Notes under the pieces: generated by a model
Databases searched by the model: none
What the model was told of the DNA's origin: nothing
Seen by the model: only the letters and a program-made list of their open reading frames with translations
Part shown: positions 28,801 through 38,941 of the stretch, one piece after another
How positions within the stretch are numbered: the first letter of the stretch is position 1
Layout of the letters: each line of letters begins with the position of its first letter
NCBI RefSeq assembly: GCF_964199755.1
Contig: NC_133907.1
Location: 5,957,001 to 6,021,000 of the forward strand
From: Larus michahellis
Taxonomy: Eukaryota; Chordata; Aves; Charadriiformes; Laridae
Direction of reading: 5' to 3'
Length of the DNA stretch: 64,000 bases
Made by a program: the position numbers and the translations under genes

Positions 28801-31800
28801 AAAAAATAAAAAAAAAAGACCTCCCTGAAAAACACTTGAAGTGTTATTCATAATGAGAGGCAAACTGGACGGCAGACTGACCAAGATCGCATTATGTTTT
28901 CAGGTTACCATGTTGTCACCACTTTGAGGAAAATGCAGAATCAAGTTTCCCAGACAACATATTAACACAAATCAAACCTCTAGATGCTTGCTCCCAGCTA
29001 GACCTATTCAAACTCGGTTATCTATCTCCTTTCTTCCTATATCTTCTTTGCTGTTTCCATTACCGATGGTACATTCCTGACTTAAAACTCTACTAAAGTG
29101 CACCCATGCACTTTTAAAGCAGTTACTCAGCTCATAATTCAAGAGCATTGAAGCAGAAGCATACCTGGAGATGCTTTGGAATGGAAAATTTATTTGCTGG
29201 GAGGGTTTTGTGGGTTGCTTTTTTGGGGAAGTTGTTTTTTCTTTTTTTTTTTAAAGCAGATTCCTATTACTTACCTTCTAGGTACATTAAAATATAATTT
29301 CACATAGAACCACTTGGAAACAAATGTGTCATTGTCAACAACCAGTAATTCAAACCCTCCTCAAGCAATCAGCAACCCAATAAAGAAAAGAAAAAGAAAA
29401 AAGGTGATCTTCTAAATGAAATCATCTAAGGAAAAAACTTCAGTAAATACATATTCCTTATTCAGTGCCCTTAATGTCACACAGGTCTCTGTCCTTCCTA
29501 TGTCCTTCCACTCACTCCTCAATAATATCTAAGTCACCTTAAACCACCTTTGACAGATTAATGTTACTAACATAGATAGAGAAATTAGTGCCATAAGAAG
29601 TCCTGGAATTTACAGCAAAAAGCCCTACAAGATTTGCCTTGGACGTTCCTAATTTAGGGAGTCAGAATCTCATGCCTCACTCTCATTTCTAAACATTAAA
29701 AAAAGGAACAAAACCCTCAGTGAGCCTGCAGCTGTAATGAGGGACCAAGGGAGCTGGTGGTTTGTCAGATGCAAAGTAATGTACCATGGGAAGGGACTAT
29801 ATCACCAGAACAAAATCGAAATTAAAACTCCATCACGAAACCAACCCTATTTCCTGTGAGTACACAATCCTTAGTATCAGAATTTACATCCTGTTTCAAT
29901 CTCAATTATTTTATCCTTTTTTGTATTTATGCATTGTTGGGGGGGGAGGAATCTTCTATAACACATAACAGAAATCATTATGACAAATTATGGAAGTGCC
30001 CAGCGTGCAATTATTAATGCTGCCAACATATTGGCAATAGACAGTAATTGAATTCCCGGGCAAACGCTATTAAGCAGGCATTAAGGTTTTTCCTTTTGTT
30101 ATTGATGTTATGCAAAACCTTACTAAGAATATTGCAGTTTTCCAACCAGCACTATTAAAACTAAGAAATCAAGGCATAAGTGGAACACCTGGGTTTCTGC
30201 CCATTTCGCAAGAGATGCACAGTCATGAACAACTGATTTAAGGCAAGCATTAGCTTCCGTTCATTGATTTTCATTTTTGGCTTGCATTTGTATTTTCTAC
30301 AGGACTGTTACCAACCAACAAGAATTAAGCACGTACATTGTTGCGCTGAGACTGGTGCATTTTGCTAAGCAAATACATATATTGTGTCTAAACACATTTA
30401 TTTAACTAATTTCATAGCTTCACACACATCTACACAAGTTTTGCCTTCTGGTAGAAAAGGGAAAGTTAATCATTTGATAAATAAAATGTGAGGGTTTTAC
30501 TCAGTTGTGCTAAGGTGCATTTGGCACGAAGATGGAACTCATTAGAAAATGCACAAGAAAAGCATTTTTAAATTGTTTTGTTACTTAAGCTTAATTTTGT
30601 TCCTGTTGAATGCAGTGCATTCACAGTAATTTATTCAGAAGACATTTTCATTTAAATCTAACACTGATATCACCACACAAAAAACAGCGAATACAAAAGG
30701 GTTTAAAAAAAAAAAAGCTAACGTTTATAAAATACAATAAAGTAAGCAAAAGCTGGTGTTTGGTAAAGGGAGAATTATCTTTCTGTTTCTCTTCTAGCCT
30801 TCAGCTGTACTTGCTTTGGATGTTAACTGACAGATCTACGCTGTTACAGCCTGGGTCCGAGGCTTGGGGTGGCAGACGTCCTCTGGACACACACACCAGA
30901 CACGGGTCCTCATTCCTGCACGGACATGTAACGTGACGGTGAGAGACAAGATGCCCTAAATCAAAGAACAATGATCCGCCCACCCCCATGCCTGGTCTCC
31001 CTCAAAGCAGCGACTGCACATCAATATCAAGTATCCCATAGAATACGAAAACCTATTGTTTAGGCCCCTGATTGCTTCCAGCCTTCTCCAAACATCAGGA
31101 AGGTTTAGAAAAGCCTCAGTAATGGAGTTTCATATTACTAAGACATCTGCTTTGTAAGTAACCTTGTTACTGTGAAACTTGGAAATTATTTGTTAGTGAA
31201 ATCTGAAATAAATCTTCATAAGTGATGCAGCTTCTTTTGTGACCACATCTCAGCCAGCTGCAGCCTGCTCAGAAGAGCCACGGCGGAAAGCTGTGCATTA
31301 GCTGTCAATTTAGGACTCATGAAAGCAAGCCCCAAGTCTCCAGAGATATCTTCACTAACTTCTTAATTTTGTTTCCAACATTTGTGATAAACCAGGCTAC
31401 TATCAATCTTACTTTTCATTGTTTTTTCCTTCCTGAAGCACAACACTTTTAGATGCTGTGAGATCTGAGCATTAAAAACTGGAAGGACTGGTACCAGGAA
31501 AACCCAGAAACCTCAGGAAGTCCCGAGAGCTCCAAAATGACAGAAACTGAGCCAAATGAAAGGAAAGATGCTCACTGTACCTACATGGATATGGATTATT
31601 ACTTTCAGAGAGAATTAACCCTTTTTGTCTTTATTTTTCCACTCTGTGGGGCACCCAAGTCCTCAAGGCAGCTTGCCACTACGAAAAGCATGCAGAGGAG
31701 GAAAAGACATAAAAGCAAAATCTGAAGTTTTATCTCCCCATCAGAGCTACCACATAATAATACACTATATATATATATAATATATGTAATGACCAAGAGA

Positions 31801-34800
31801 TGGATGTTTGCATGGAGGGTACAAAGACTGGTTATCCCGTATCTGTTCCTGCAGTTGCTTACTTTACTTCATTCTGAACCAATGCAAAAATAGATGAGAG
31901 AAATGATAGACGGTAGAAACTTTACAAAGACCAAGTCTTTTGTGAAGATACACCAAGAACTAGCACATAGTCTTCAGCAGAGACAGCCATCTGTTTGTGT
32001 TCCTGTAACATCAGAGAGAGAGCCCAAGGCGACCCCCTCAGCACCTGGGCTAACCGCAGTCTTCAAAGCCCAGTCCTGTGGCCCCCCGCACACCTCCCTC
32101 TCTCTCTTCTCCCATCTCTACAGAGGTGACTGAACCCATCAGCACCCCTCAAAAAACAAGCAGGAAATTTGCCTCCTGCAACTGTATCCAGAAAAACAAC
32201 TATTAAACCTAACAATTCTGAACCTGCAGCTGCCTACCTGAGACCTCTGCAAGCGCAGCAGAAGCCGGTCCTGCTTCAACGGCTCTGCCACAGCTGGGAC
32301 AGGACCAAACCCTCAGCAGGTTACAAACTGCCCCGAGGAGGAGCACGGCCATCGGGACCGATGCGAGGAGGTGCACAGGGCAGGGATCAGACTTCTACAC
32401 GTGCTCCAGTTTGGTGGCCAAAGATTACACACCAAAAAGTAAACTAAAGATTCACTTGCAACCTGCACTGACCTGAGATCCATGGCATAGAGCCTGCACT
32501 CCCCCGGAGTGGAGCCGAGCACTGCAGCCAGCGGCTGAGACAGTGTCGGCTCCTCGCTTTAACCCGCAGGCAGGACAATAGCTAGCAGGGTAATAAAACC
32601 ATAAGTTGTCAATAACCTTATCAGCTGAGCTGCCTCTGCCATCAGATGCATCCATTACATTGCAAATTTACACCATACTATCTATACCACCAGTAGGTAT
32701 AGAAAATTGTGCCTCCGCTGACACACAGGGATCCATCCCACTACAAACTGCCCTCAATCCATTCAAACAATGGGAAGACCGCCCAGCTCAGTGAAGTCAG
32801 ACCTTATCTCGTTATTTACCACTTCTTTTGTTGTTTGATTTTACTAATATTCCATTAAAAAATTAGCAGTTTGTAATGATCACTCACAGTGGTGAAATCT
32901 GCATTTAATGAAAATTAAAATAATCTCCCTGATTCCCTCCCAAGACCATTGAAAGAGATCTCTGAAAAGAACTGGAGTTGGCTTTGTCCCCTTAATTACC
33001 CTCCGTAATGGGAGGCCAGGCGCAGAGGATCCGGGCACAGTCTTTCCGGGCAGAACAGCAGCAATATTTAATCATCAGTTTAGACCATCTGCAACTGTTT
33101 TGCAGAAACACATAAAGTTTATGGATTCCTGAGCTTTGTATAAACTGCCAGGTGCTGTTTAATTGTATTTTTTGTTGCAAGTGGTTCCTTTTCCCACTCT
33201 GACAGACACTTGGTTATGAATTGGTGGCACAGTGCCTGAAATTTTCCATGCCAGCCTTGGCACTGAGGGAGAACATCATCTTGATTAAGCAAGGGCACAG
33301 ATTAGGCATTTAGAGGAGACAAATTCAAAACAATGTAAGAGAAAAGCAATTATTTTGGGTTGTGCTGAGGGAAGCTGAGAAGACTAACTCATTTGCAGCA
33401 AGAGATTAAAATCAGACAGCGGAGGTGCACATCACCCATCATCCAGCCCGCTCGACTGACAGCCGGTGCCACCCCTGCACCAAGGATGGATGAGGAGATC
33501 TTGAGCCAGCCCCTTCCTCAGCCCAATGCAGGAAAGCGCCCAAACCCGCGCTCCAGTTAACCTTACAACACCAGACAGAAAACCGGAGCAGGTCAGGAGC
33601 TGTTGTACAAGCCACCAAGCCATCCTCCTCTCAGAAGCAGCAGCCCATCAGCTGGGTACAGCAGGCAGCCTGGAGCAACGCTCACTTCGTTTATCTGCCA
33701 CGCACATGTCAGCGTCCTCTCTGTGGCACAGGCACAACAGTCTGATTATTCTGCATTTTACACATTCAGTGGACAAGAATGTACATTTCTAAAAATGATG
33801 CAGGAGGGCACCTGCTTCTCCTGTCTCACAGAGCTGTGGCAGATGCCTGACCCATGCAGGATGGGAGGCAGCAAAACCTGTTGTTTCCAACTTTTGTTTC
33901 TATCTTTCAGTCAGAAGTGCCCTCACAGAAGAGAATCTCATTTTCTCAGAACCAGAGCTATTTATCCACCTTCTTCTCCTCCACCTCTTTCACCTGTATT
34001 CATCGTTTTACCTAATTCTGGAAGCCTGAATACAGTGACACTGAAATCCAACGCTTACTCTGAAGCATTACCTCATCTACTGACACAGGAACCATCTGTA
34101 TTCGGGTGAGAGACCAGACGAGCACAGAGCCAGGAGAATACCTTCAGGAGCAATTTCAGTAGTTGTTTTAAAGCTGCAGAATGTTTTCTCCCACAGCTAA
34201 GAATAATTTCATCAGCAAGAGAAGAAATTAAAATTGTAACACCCAGCAGCTAAGCAGCATTTCTTTACCTCTAGCCTCATTGCAGTATAGAAAGCTTATC
34301 CAAGAGAATGCTGTGCAGAAATCAAAAGGATCAAAGCGAAGTGCATATGCACTTTCCTCCACAGCAGAAGGAAATCCTGCAGACTTCACATTTTCAGAGC
34401 AAGAGAAAAACCAACAAACAAAACCCCAAACTAGAGCCTGGTTAAAAAATTACAACAAACGTTTACCTTTCTGTACCTTAGATGTAAATTGCATCACAGA
34501 ACAAGTAAAGGACAGTATCATTAACCGTAACTGAGGTGGAGAGGACCAGAGAATTAAAGGAACATGAGAAATGGTCATTCTAATTTGATACTGAAAAAAA
34601 CTTTGGGGAAAGTGGTAGATAGAGAAATACAAAAGTAAAACAGATCTCAGAACAGCAGGACTACGTAGTCAGCACCACACAAACGGATGAAGTAGGAAGG
34701 ACGTTAGAGACAGAGCAATCCACAGAAGAAAACGTCCTGGAGCTGAATCAAGTTGGAATCTAGTGGAGTTCTCAAAGAAAGACTATTCTTTCAGACACAC

Positions 34801-35896
34801 TACAGAGTATTTTAATACCGCTGGGAAAAGAAGATGGGAAATTTCTCAAACCCAAAGGTAATTTTTCCTCTTTCCCTGTGCATCTCAAAATAACATATTC
34901 TGAATGTACAGACATGTCCTGAGCAGTAGGATGGTCTTCTCACCTCTGAACACGTGTAGTGCCTCCAGACTAATGCATACCAGAATAGCACATAGGAAGG
35001 AGCTCCACACAGAATCCTGTGTTCTGAATTAAGCTGTAGCGAGTCACATAACTCCCCTACTAAATTACTTACAACATAGATAATGTCTTAGGGTGCTTTT
35101 GTAACCTACTGATTCAGCAGAGAAAGGCCACTGCCGCAGTTTGTCTAAGAATTAAAGTACAAGGCAACACTATCCTGTGCACAAATCACAGAGAAGTATC
35201 AAAACATTGTTGCAAATCAGTGCTGTCATTCCCCAATTCACATGGGAACATGCAAAATCCACTCTCATCACAATAAATATGTGATTTACCATATCTGCTT
35301 ATAAATTGACCTCCAAACAACGAATAACAATCACATGCTGAGGGAAGAGATGCTCGCAAGATAAAAGGAAACTTTTATAAGAAGGAAAACGTTTTCAAAA
35401 GACTTTGGTAAAAATCAAATCCAATGGGTTTTGAAGTAAAACAGGTAGAAAAAAAAGAACGAGAACGCAAGCCATGAAACAAGCACAGGCTTTACTTCAG
35501 GAACAGGCGCACATCAGCAAAAATATCAAACCGTGCCCGTCTGTGGAAGAAACAGCATCAGCAAAGCCCCATTCCCAGAGGGCTGCCGGTAACCGGGTCC
35601 CACCGAGGCACCGCTTCCCCGAAGGGGTGGGAAGGCCCCCAGAAGTTAGAGACACCGTAACCGGGTCTCGTGAGAGAGGGTACCGAGAGCGGCTCTGCAC
35701 AGCGGCCCGCTCAGGCCCGCGGCCGCACCGGAGCTGGGCCGGGAGCGGGGCCGGCCCAGGCCCCGCGGGAGCAGCCGGGCCCCGCCGCCCTGACAGGCCC
35801 CACCACTGCCGGCCCCGCTCGGCGCCCTCCCCTCAGCGAACCGGCAGCCGCCGCGGGGCCGCTCACCTGGTAGCTGAGCAGCTCCCCCACGTCCAT
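4648..35896 (-). CDS. CTNNBL1: Beta-catenin-like protein 1 (CTNNBL1), exons 1-11, 3' part outside window
   Basis: Eleven exons on the minus strand join without a phase conflict into 404 residues that match remembered human CTNNBL1 nearly throughout: exon 1 is MDVGELLSYQ, exon 11 ends in GTTEKEHE. Coding blocks are 35867-35896, 27088-27276, 24566-24672, 23032-23171, 18987-19084, 16573-16666, 15591-15682, 12270-12342, 11934-11992, 11018-11166 and 4648-4829. The family is a nuclear armadillo/HEAT-type solenoid that binds CDC5L and PRP31 in the PRP19 splicing complex, and also binds AID. A basic KRPR nuclear signal lies at residues 16-19 and a long acidic run crosses the exon 2/3 junction. The human protein has 563 residues, so about 160 C-terminal residues should lie left of base 1; I found no exon 12 in 1-4647. 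Intron 4 is of the U12 AT-AC class. No disabling change is seen. Confidence 0.97.
4830..11017 (-). other. CTNNBL1: CTNNBL1 intron 10
   Basis: A 6.2-kb intron. It holds a T-rich tract near 5.04-5.15 kb, an A-rich stretch near 7.53 kb and a short direct repeat at 9.40 kb. Nothing coding is recognised. Confidence 0.85.
9401..9435 (+). repeat. 20-nt direct repeat
   Basis: GTCAACCGCACGGA occurs twice, 20 nt apart. CpG-containing tandem units are odd in this AT-rich intron. No function is apparent. Confidence 0.7.
11018..11166 (-). CDS. CTNNBL1: CTNNBL1 exon 10
   Basis: 149 nt encoding VFKRHNPSTAEEQEM through LQLMNLML plus two bases of Arg. The acceptor is ATGCAG|GTG and the donor TTAG|GTACCC. 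The only difference from remembered human is SSNRDRF for SSNRERF. Confidence 0.96.
11167..11933 (-). other. CTNNBL1: CTNNBL1 intron 9
   Basis: A 767-nt intron that contains a MIR-like SINE in its left-central part and otherwise unique sequence. Confidence 0.85.
11635..11790 (+). mobile_element. MIR-like SINE fragment
   Basis: CTTGCCGTGTAATTGTAAC, an AATTTAAACTT block and CATCTGTAAACCAGAAATTA follow the sense MIR core in order. Strongly diverged; ends approximate. It lies in CTNNBL1 intron 9. Confidence 0.5.
11934..11992 (-). CDS. CTNNBL1: CTNNBL1 exon 9
   Basis: 59 nt encoding NRELLGELDGIDVLLQQLS. The split first codon is G|AC, giving Asp where human has Glu. The acceptor is TCTAG|AC and the donor TCT|GTGAGT. 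Confidence 0.93.
12270..12342 (-). CDS. CTNNBL1: CTNNBL1 exon 8
   Basis: 73 nt encoding AKMPFDANKLYCSEV through LLQNND plus one base. The acceptor is CAACAG|GCT and the donor GATG|GTGAGA. Confidence 0.95.
12343..15590 (-). other. CTNNBL1: CTNNBL1 intron 7
   Basis: A 3.2-kb intron. It has a poly-A-like tract near 12.89 kb and a run of G at 13147-13160. No gene or clear mobile element is seen. Confidence 0.85.
15591..15682 (-). CDS. CTNNBL1: CTNNBL1 exon 7
   Basis: 92 nt encoding IVENMAEFRPEM through LLKRLK. The acceptor is TCTCAG|CA and the donor AAG|GTGAGC. One conservative change from human is seen (GLMQW for GLLQW). Confidence 0.95.
15683..16572 (-). other. CTNNBL1: CTNNBL1 intron 6
   Basis: An 890-nt intron with ordinary GT-AG ends. 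Nothing else is recognised. Confidence 0.85.
16573..16666 (-). CDS. CTNNBL1: CTNNBL1 exon 6
   Basis: 94 nt encoding VEGQVVALLVQNL through DGVHNTL plus one base. The human sequence has VDGQVV at the start, so Asp is replaced by Glu. The acceptor is TTTAG|GTG and the donor CTGG|GTAAGT. Confidence 0.95.
16667..18986 (-). other. CTNNBL1: CTNNBL1 intron 5
   Basis: A 2.3-kb intron. It has a G run near 16745 and an old CR1 tail near 18.5 kb. No coding content is seen. Confidence 0.85.
18440..18524 (+). mobile_element. Old CR1 LINE 3'-end fragment
   Basis: GAGGTTAGACTGAACGATCA then TAATGGCCCTGCTGTCCTTC resembles the tail of an older CR1 lineage that reads GAGGTTGGACTAGATGATCA. The upstream edge is uncertain. 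Confidence 0.6.
18987..19084 (-). CDS. CTNNBL1: CTNNBL1 exon 5 (downstream of the AT-AC intron)
   Basis: 98 nt beginning AT|GTT after an intron that ends in AC. It encodes VSIAVVDLLQEL through VLIDAL. The donor CTA|GTAAGT is an ordinary U2 type site. Confidence 0.95.
19094..19102 (-). promoter_or_regulatory. CTNNBL1: U12 branch site TTCCTTAAC
   Basis: Nine of nine bases match the U12 snRNA-pairing branch consensus. The branch adenosine (likely 19095) is about ten nucleotides from the AC acceptor at 19086-19085, within the usual window. Confidence 0.94.
20330..20760 (+). mobile_element. CR1 LINE fragment with internal losses
   Basis: On the plus strand, degraded codons recall the C-terminal region of CR1 reverse transcriptase ORF2: a KILYLGTS-like segment near 20.37 kb, a QCATAVTKAK-like segment near 20.48 kb and a CISKS segment near 20.52 kb. 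Past 20.58 kb it follows the downstream CR1 block (an ACTACTGCTACCTACCGGGT motif). Internal stretches are missing and the frame is broken. Confidence 0.7.
21900..22125 (-). mobile_element. MIR-like SINE fragment
   Basis: ATTACTTCCCTAAGGTCACG, AGTCTCAAGTCTAAGTCCAG and CGCCCTTTCCACTGGGCTTC follow the reverse-complement MIR consensus in order and spacing. It lies in the U12 intron of CTNNBL1. Edges are approximate. Confidence 0.6.
22868..22901 (+). repeat. A-rich (AAAAG)n simple repeat
   Basis: A run of A followed by several AAAAG units. Confidence 0.9.
23024..23031 (-). promoter_or_regulatory. CTNNBL1: U12 5' splice site ATATCCTT
   Basis: Eight of eight bases match the AT-AC U12 donor consensus. 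It follows the last base (G) of exon 4. Confidence 0.95.
23032..23171 (-). CDS. CTNNBL1: CTNNBL1 exon 4 (upstream of the AT-AC intron)
   Basis: 140 nt encoding FMESELDLND through LLGHDNT. The acceptor is an ordinary CTCAG|GTTC. The 3' boundary has no GT; it is ACACAG|ATATCCTT, the U12-type AT-AC donor. The reading frame and the human protein both require the exon to end here, with the Asp codon split G|AT. Confidence 0.95.
23172..24565 (-). other. CTNNBL1: CTNNBL1 intron 3
   Basis: A 1.4-kb GT-AG intron with an AAAAT-type simple repeat at 23503-23528 and a poly-A run near 23.55 kb. Nothing else is recognised. Confidence 0.85.
23503..23528 (+). repeat. (AAAAT)n simple repeat
   Basis: Consecutive TAAAA units after an A run. 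Confidence 0.85.
24566..24672 (-). CDS. CTNNBL1: CTNNBL1 exon 3
   Basis: 107 nt encoding EEPLDESSVKKM through KFPDNPE plus two bases of the next Lys. The acceptor is GTTAG|GAG and the donor GAA|GTAAG. The exon begins the helical repeat region. Confidence 0.95.
24673..27087 (-). other. CTNNBL1: CTNNBL1 intron 2
   Basis: A 2.4-kb GT-AG intron, AT-rich, with an A-run near 25.30 kb. I see no gene or clear element. Confidence 0.85.
27088..27276 (-). CDS. CTNNBL1: CTNNBL1 exon 2 (NLS and acidic tract)
   Basis: 63 codons, phase 0 at both ends, from PNRGTKRPRD to a glutamate run. It carries the KRPR nuclear signal and a KKKLLQIIERDGEEE segment. The acceptor is TTTAG|CCT and the donor GAA|GTAAAT. 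This is the least conserved exon relative to the human protein as I remember it: the stretch after RRKQ differs at several positions. Confidence 0.95.
27277..35866 (-). other. CTNNBL1: CTNNBL1 intron 1
   Basis: An 8.6-kb first intron. Most is AT-rich and featureless by eye. It has a T/A-rich tract near 29.23 kb, a TA repeat at 31.76 kb and two unexplained GC-richer segments (about 31.99-32.56 kb and 33.42-33.62 kb). Confidence 0.85.
31764..31785 (+). repeat. (TA)n microsatellite
   Basis: About ten TA dinucleotides with one interruption. Confidence 0.9.
35867..35896 (-). CDS. CTNNBL1: CTNNBL1 coding exon 1
   Basis: The start codon is at 35896-35894. Ten codons read MDVGELLSYQ, identical to the remembered human N-terminus. 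The donor CAG|GTGAGC leaves phase 0. The 5'UTR lies in the CpG island immediately to the right. Confidence 0.95.
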
Positions 35897-36000
35897 GGCA
35901 CCGACCGGGCCCCGCCACCGGGAAACTGTCGCCAACGACCGGGGCGGCGCGACACTGTGCCGTAAGGCAGGGAGCGCAGGCGAGCCAGGAGGGCGCCGCT

Positions 36001-36050
36001 CTGCCGGAAAGCGAGGCGGGAGGGGTGCTGCCGGAAAGCGAGAGGCGGGA
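36001..36050. repeat. Two near-identical CCGGAA-bearing promoter repeats
   Basis: The block CTGCCGGAAAGCGA followed by (GA)GGCGGGA occurs at 36001-36021 and again at 36028-36050, about 27 nt apart. Each copy holds an ETS-type CCGGAA and a GC box-like GGCGGG. Weaker relatives flank them near 35952 and 36058. Factor binding is inferred. Confidence 0.6.
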
Positions 36051-36555
36051 GGCGCCACACTGTCGCAAAGCAGCCCCCAGAATGGGCAAGAGACGGGGTG
36101 TCAGGCAGCCTCGGCGCGGCATGGGGCAGGCGACAGCCGTGTGCCACGGGCCGTGCTGACCTCGGGGGCTACCCCACAGCCCCTCGGGTTGAGGGGTTCA
36201 GGATGGACCCTGCTCTGCCCCCTTGGCCCGGCCCCCGCGGCTCCGGCCCACCCCGAGGCCTGCCGCCTGTCACAGGGCGGGCTGGGCCTCTGCAGCGGCC
36301 TGGTGAGGGGAGCCGCTGGGCCACGGCTAAACGTGGCTGACTGGTCCCGAGGGAGGGTGGCCAAGTGTGCTGCCTGCTGCACAACAGGGAGAGGGCAAGC
36401 CCCCTCCCGGGTGACAGGGGCCGCTGGGAGACGTGAGCTGCTGCCCCACGGGGTTGCCAAACCCTGGAGCCCGGTGCCATGGGTGAAGCAGACGCCTCGG
36501 GTCCCGTTCTGCGGCTCTGTGACCGAGATGGGTCAGGACGGGGTCCCGTCACCCA

Positions 36556-37022
36556 GCACTTCACAGAATACCGGAATTTTTCAGAGCTGGAAGGGACCTC
36601 TAGAGATCATCTAGTCCAACTCCCCTGCTAAAGCAGGATTGCCCAGAGCACATCCCTCAGGGCTGCATCCAGGCGGGTCTTGAAAGTCGCCAGAGAAGGG
36701 GACTCCACAACCTCCCTGGGCAGCCTGTTCCAGTGCACGGTCACCCTCACTGTAAAGAAGTTTTTCCTCACATTTGTTCGGAACTTCCTATGTTCCAGCT
36801 TGTGCCCGTTACGCCTCACCCCGTTACTGGGAACCACTGAAAAGAGTCTGGCTCCATCCTCCTTAAAAACACCCTTTAGATACTTGTAAACGTTAATGAG
36901 GTTTCCCCCCAGCCTTCTCTTCTCCAGGCTAAAGAGTCCCAGCTCTCTCAGCCGTTCCTCATAAGGGAGATGCTCCAATCCCACAGTCGTCTTTGTTGCC
37001 CTATGCTGGGCTCTCTCCAGTA
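36556..37022 (-). mobile_element. CR1 LINE, 5'-truncated copy
   Basis: The minus strand encodes the conserved C-terminus of CR1 ORF2: [20 protein letters not shown], then [41 protein letters not shown] and [20 protein letters not shown]. The 3' end shows a GATGATCTCTAGAGGTCCCT block. The element is truncated at its 5' side near 37022. It is the youngest-looking repeat in the window, with this segment still open. Confidence 0.93.
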
Positions 37023-38877
37023 GTGGAGAGCGGTGGCAGCGTGGTGCCCCAGCAAAGCCCCCCAGGAGCTGGCCCTCACCGCTGCAAAGCAGAGGCACCA
37101 AAAATCAGTGGTTTCTTTTGATGCGTTTTGTGTCACCTTCTGCAAATCCTTCCCAGGGCTGAGGCAGGCTTGGAAATGCAGAAGGCTGTTGCCAACGTTT
37201 ATTGACAACACACTTCTATTTATATACAGCGTCATTAACCGCTGTCACCTTGAAAACAGGCCAATAACTGAGCACTGAATGCAGCAGGAGGGGACGTGCC
37301 GATCCCTCTGTTTGCTGAGGTCGTGACAAATAGTTCTGTAATTCAACAAGATGCAGAACCACAGACAGACAGAGGCATTTTTCAACTTAACAAATATGAA
37401 TAATTAGAAGAGAGTCGACTTGGCCAAAATCTTACTGAATTTATTTCAACTATGCTTTAAAAAACAGCTTTGAGCGAAAATAATTTTTCATAACGTAATG
37501 GTTGTAGCTATTATGCAGTTATCTCAGTAGGAGTCTGGTTTGAGAACACTCACGAAATTAAAAATATATATAATGTTTTCAAAGAAGTCCCTCGCATCCC
37601 CTGTTGTTTCAATAAAATATAGGAGAGATCAGTCATGACAAAATTAACTCAACAAATCTGCATGTTAAGGATGAGATAAATAGAAGATAATTATTGGATC
37701 ATCTGGCTTTCCTTTATTGAGTGTTCAGATAATTCACCAGCTGTGAAACCAGAACATTCGCAGTCACTCGAGGAGTATTGACACGTACTTGTGGACGTGG
37801 TACAGCTACGGGGGACGCCTGACCAGTGATGGCAATAAACACAACAAGCAGTTGTAAAGCACGTGGAGTGCAGCGGGAGATAAGAACTGACCCTCCATCT
37901 ACAGATGGAAACACCCGGCATGGTGATCTTCACCTGCTCTGGGGTTTCTCCTCCCCGTTCCCTTCCCCTGCCGTGTTCCCGCTGAACGATGTTATCTCCC
38001 TAAAATCATGTTTTTCCTTTCACTCCATAATAGCACTTTGAACCTGTGTTTTAGCCACGTCTCGAGGCGGTTGATGCATAGAATGAAGGGAGCCTCAGGC
38101 CCCCGCGCAGGACAGGGCACAGGCTGCACGGCCGCAAACCCCAGCAGCTCCGGGAGTACACGGGACCCTTTGTGCAGAGCCGGGAGACGCAGTGGCAGGA
38201 GCTGGTGTGCGGTGCTGGCACGGGGGACAAGATACGGCACAACCGCCACGTCAGAGCTGCAAACACTCTTTTATCAGTCCTTTGATTTGTGTGGAGCCTG
38301 GGTCTGCGTCAGGTAGCACAACAGCAGCCCCGGGACGCCAAGCATTGGCTGACAGTCTGCAAACGCGCCCAGGGCAAAGGGAATAATCTTCAAATTGGAA
38401 AAGAGACCCAACCTGAACACAGGCAGCGGGGCTGGCACCTCCCTCCTGAAGCTTCTCGTTAGACAAAGGGATAGAAAATGGTTTATTCACTTCCCTGGAA
38501 GGACTGTGAGGCCAGGGGGGACGTTCAGAAAAACAAAGTTGGGAATTTGAGAAGTGGCTGCTGCATTAACCGGCTTACATAAAACTTGATACCCGGAAAT
38601 CTATATCCTCGTGGGAAAGGCAGAAAAGCTCAGGTGCCGTTTCTTACCCTGACGGCTGAACATCCAGCAGAGGCACGGCCCACCACCCCATGCCTGTGAA
38701 GGCAAATTAATTGTGAAAACACCGGCACTGAAAAGAACGAATGCAAACCAGATGCTGGGCGCCAGCACCTCCCGTCCCCTCTGCTGTGTGGGGAGGACAG
38801 TCAAAGTGCTGGGGAGGGGGCTGGGGACATTCTCAGGGTCCCGGCTGCGGCAGGGCTCTGCCAGCGGCAGCACCGGA

Positions 38878-38941
38878 GGCTGTCGGCGGTGGAGGGAGGG
38901 TGGGAGTGGAGGCTGACGGCGGTGGAGGGCGGGTGGGAGCC
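38878..38941 (+). repeat. 33-nt tandem duplication, GC-rich
   Basis: Two consecutive units share GGCTG, CGGCGGTGGAGGG and GGGTGGGAG with a few differences. No gene is associated. Confidence 0.8.

Larger units (their letters stand above)
35560..36200 (-). promoter_or_regulatory. CTNNBL1: CpG-island promoter of CTNNBL1
   Basis: A dense run of CpG dinucleotides surrounds and precedes the CTNNBL1 start codon, with no TATA box. This is typical of a housekeeping promoter. Inside it are repeated CCGGAA cores that fit ETS-family factors. The GC-rich state continues to about 36.5 kb, so the right edge is arbitrary. Confidence 0.8.

Noticed and set aside
36628-37101. A 157-codon minus-strand frame that could be taken for a host gene
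   Set aside because: It is the C-terminal reverse-transcriptase region of a truncated CR1 LINE.
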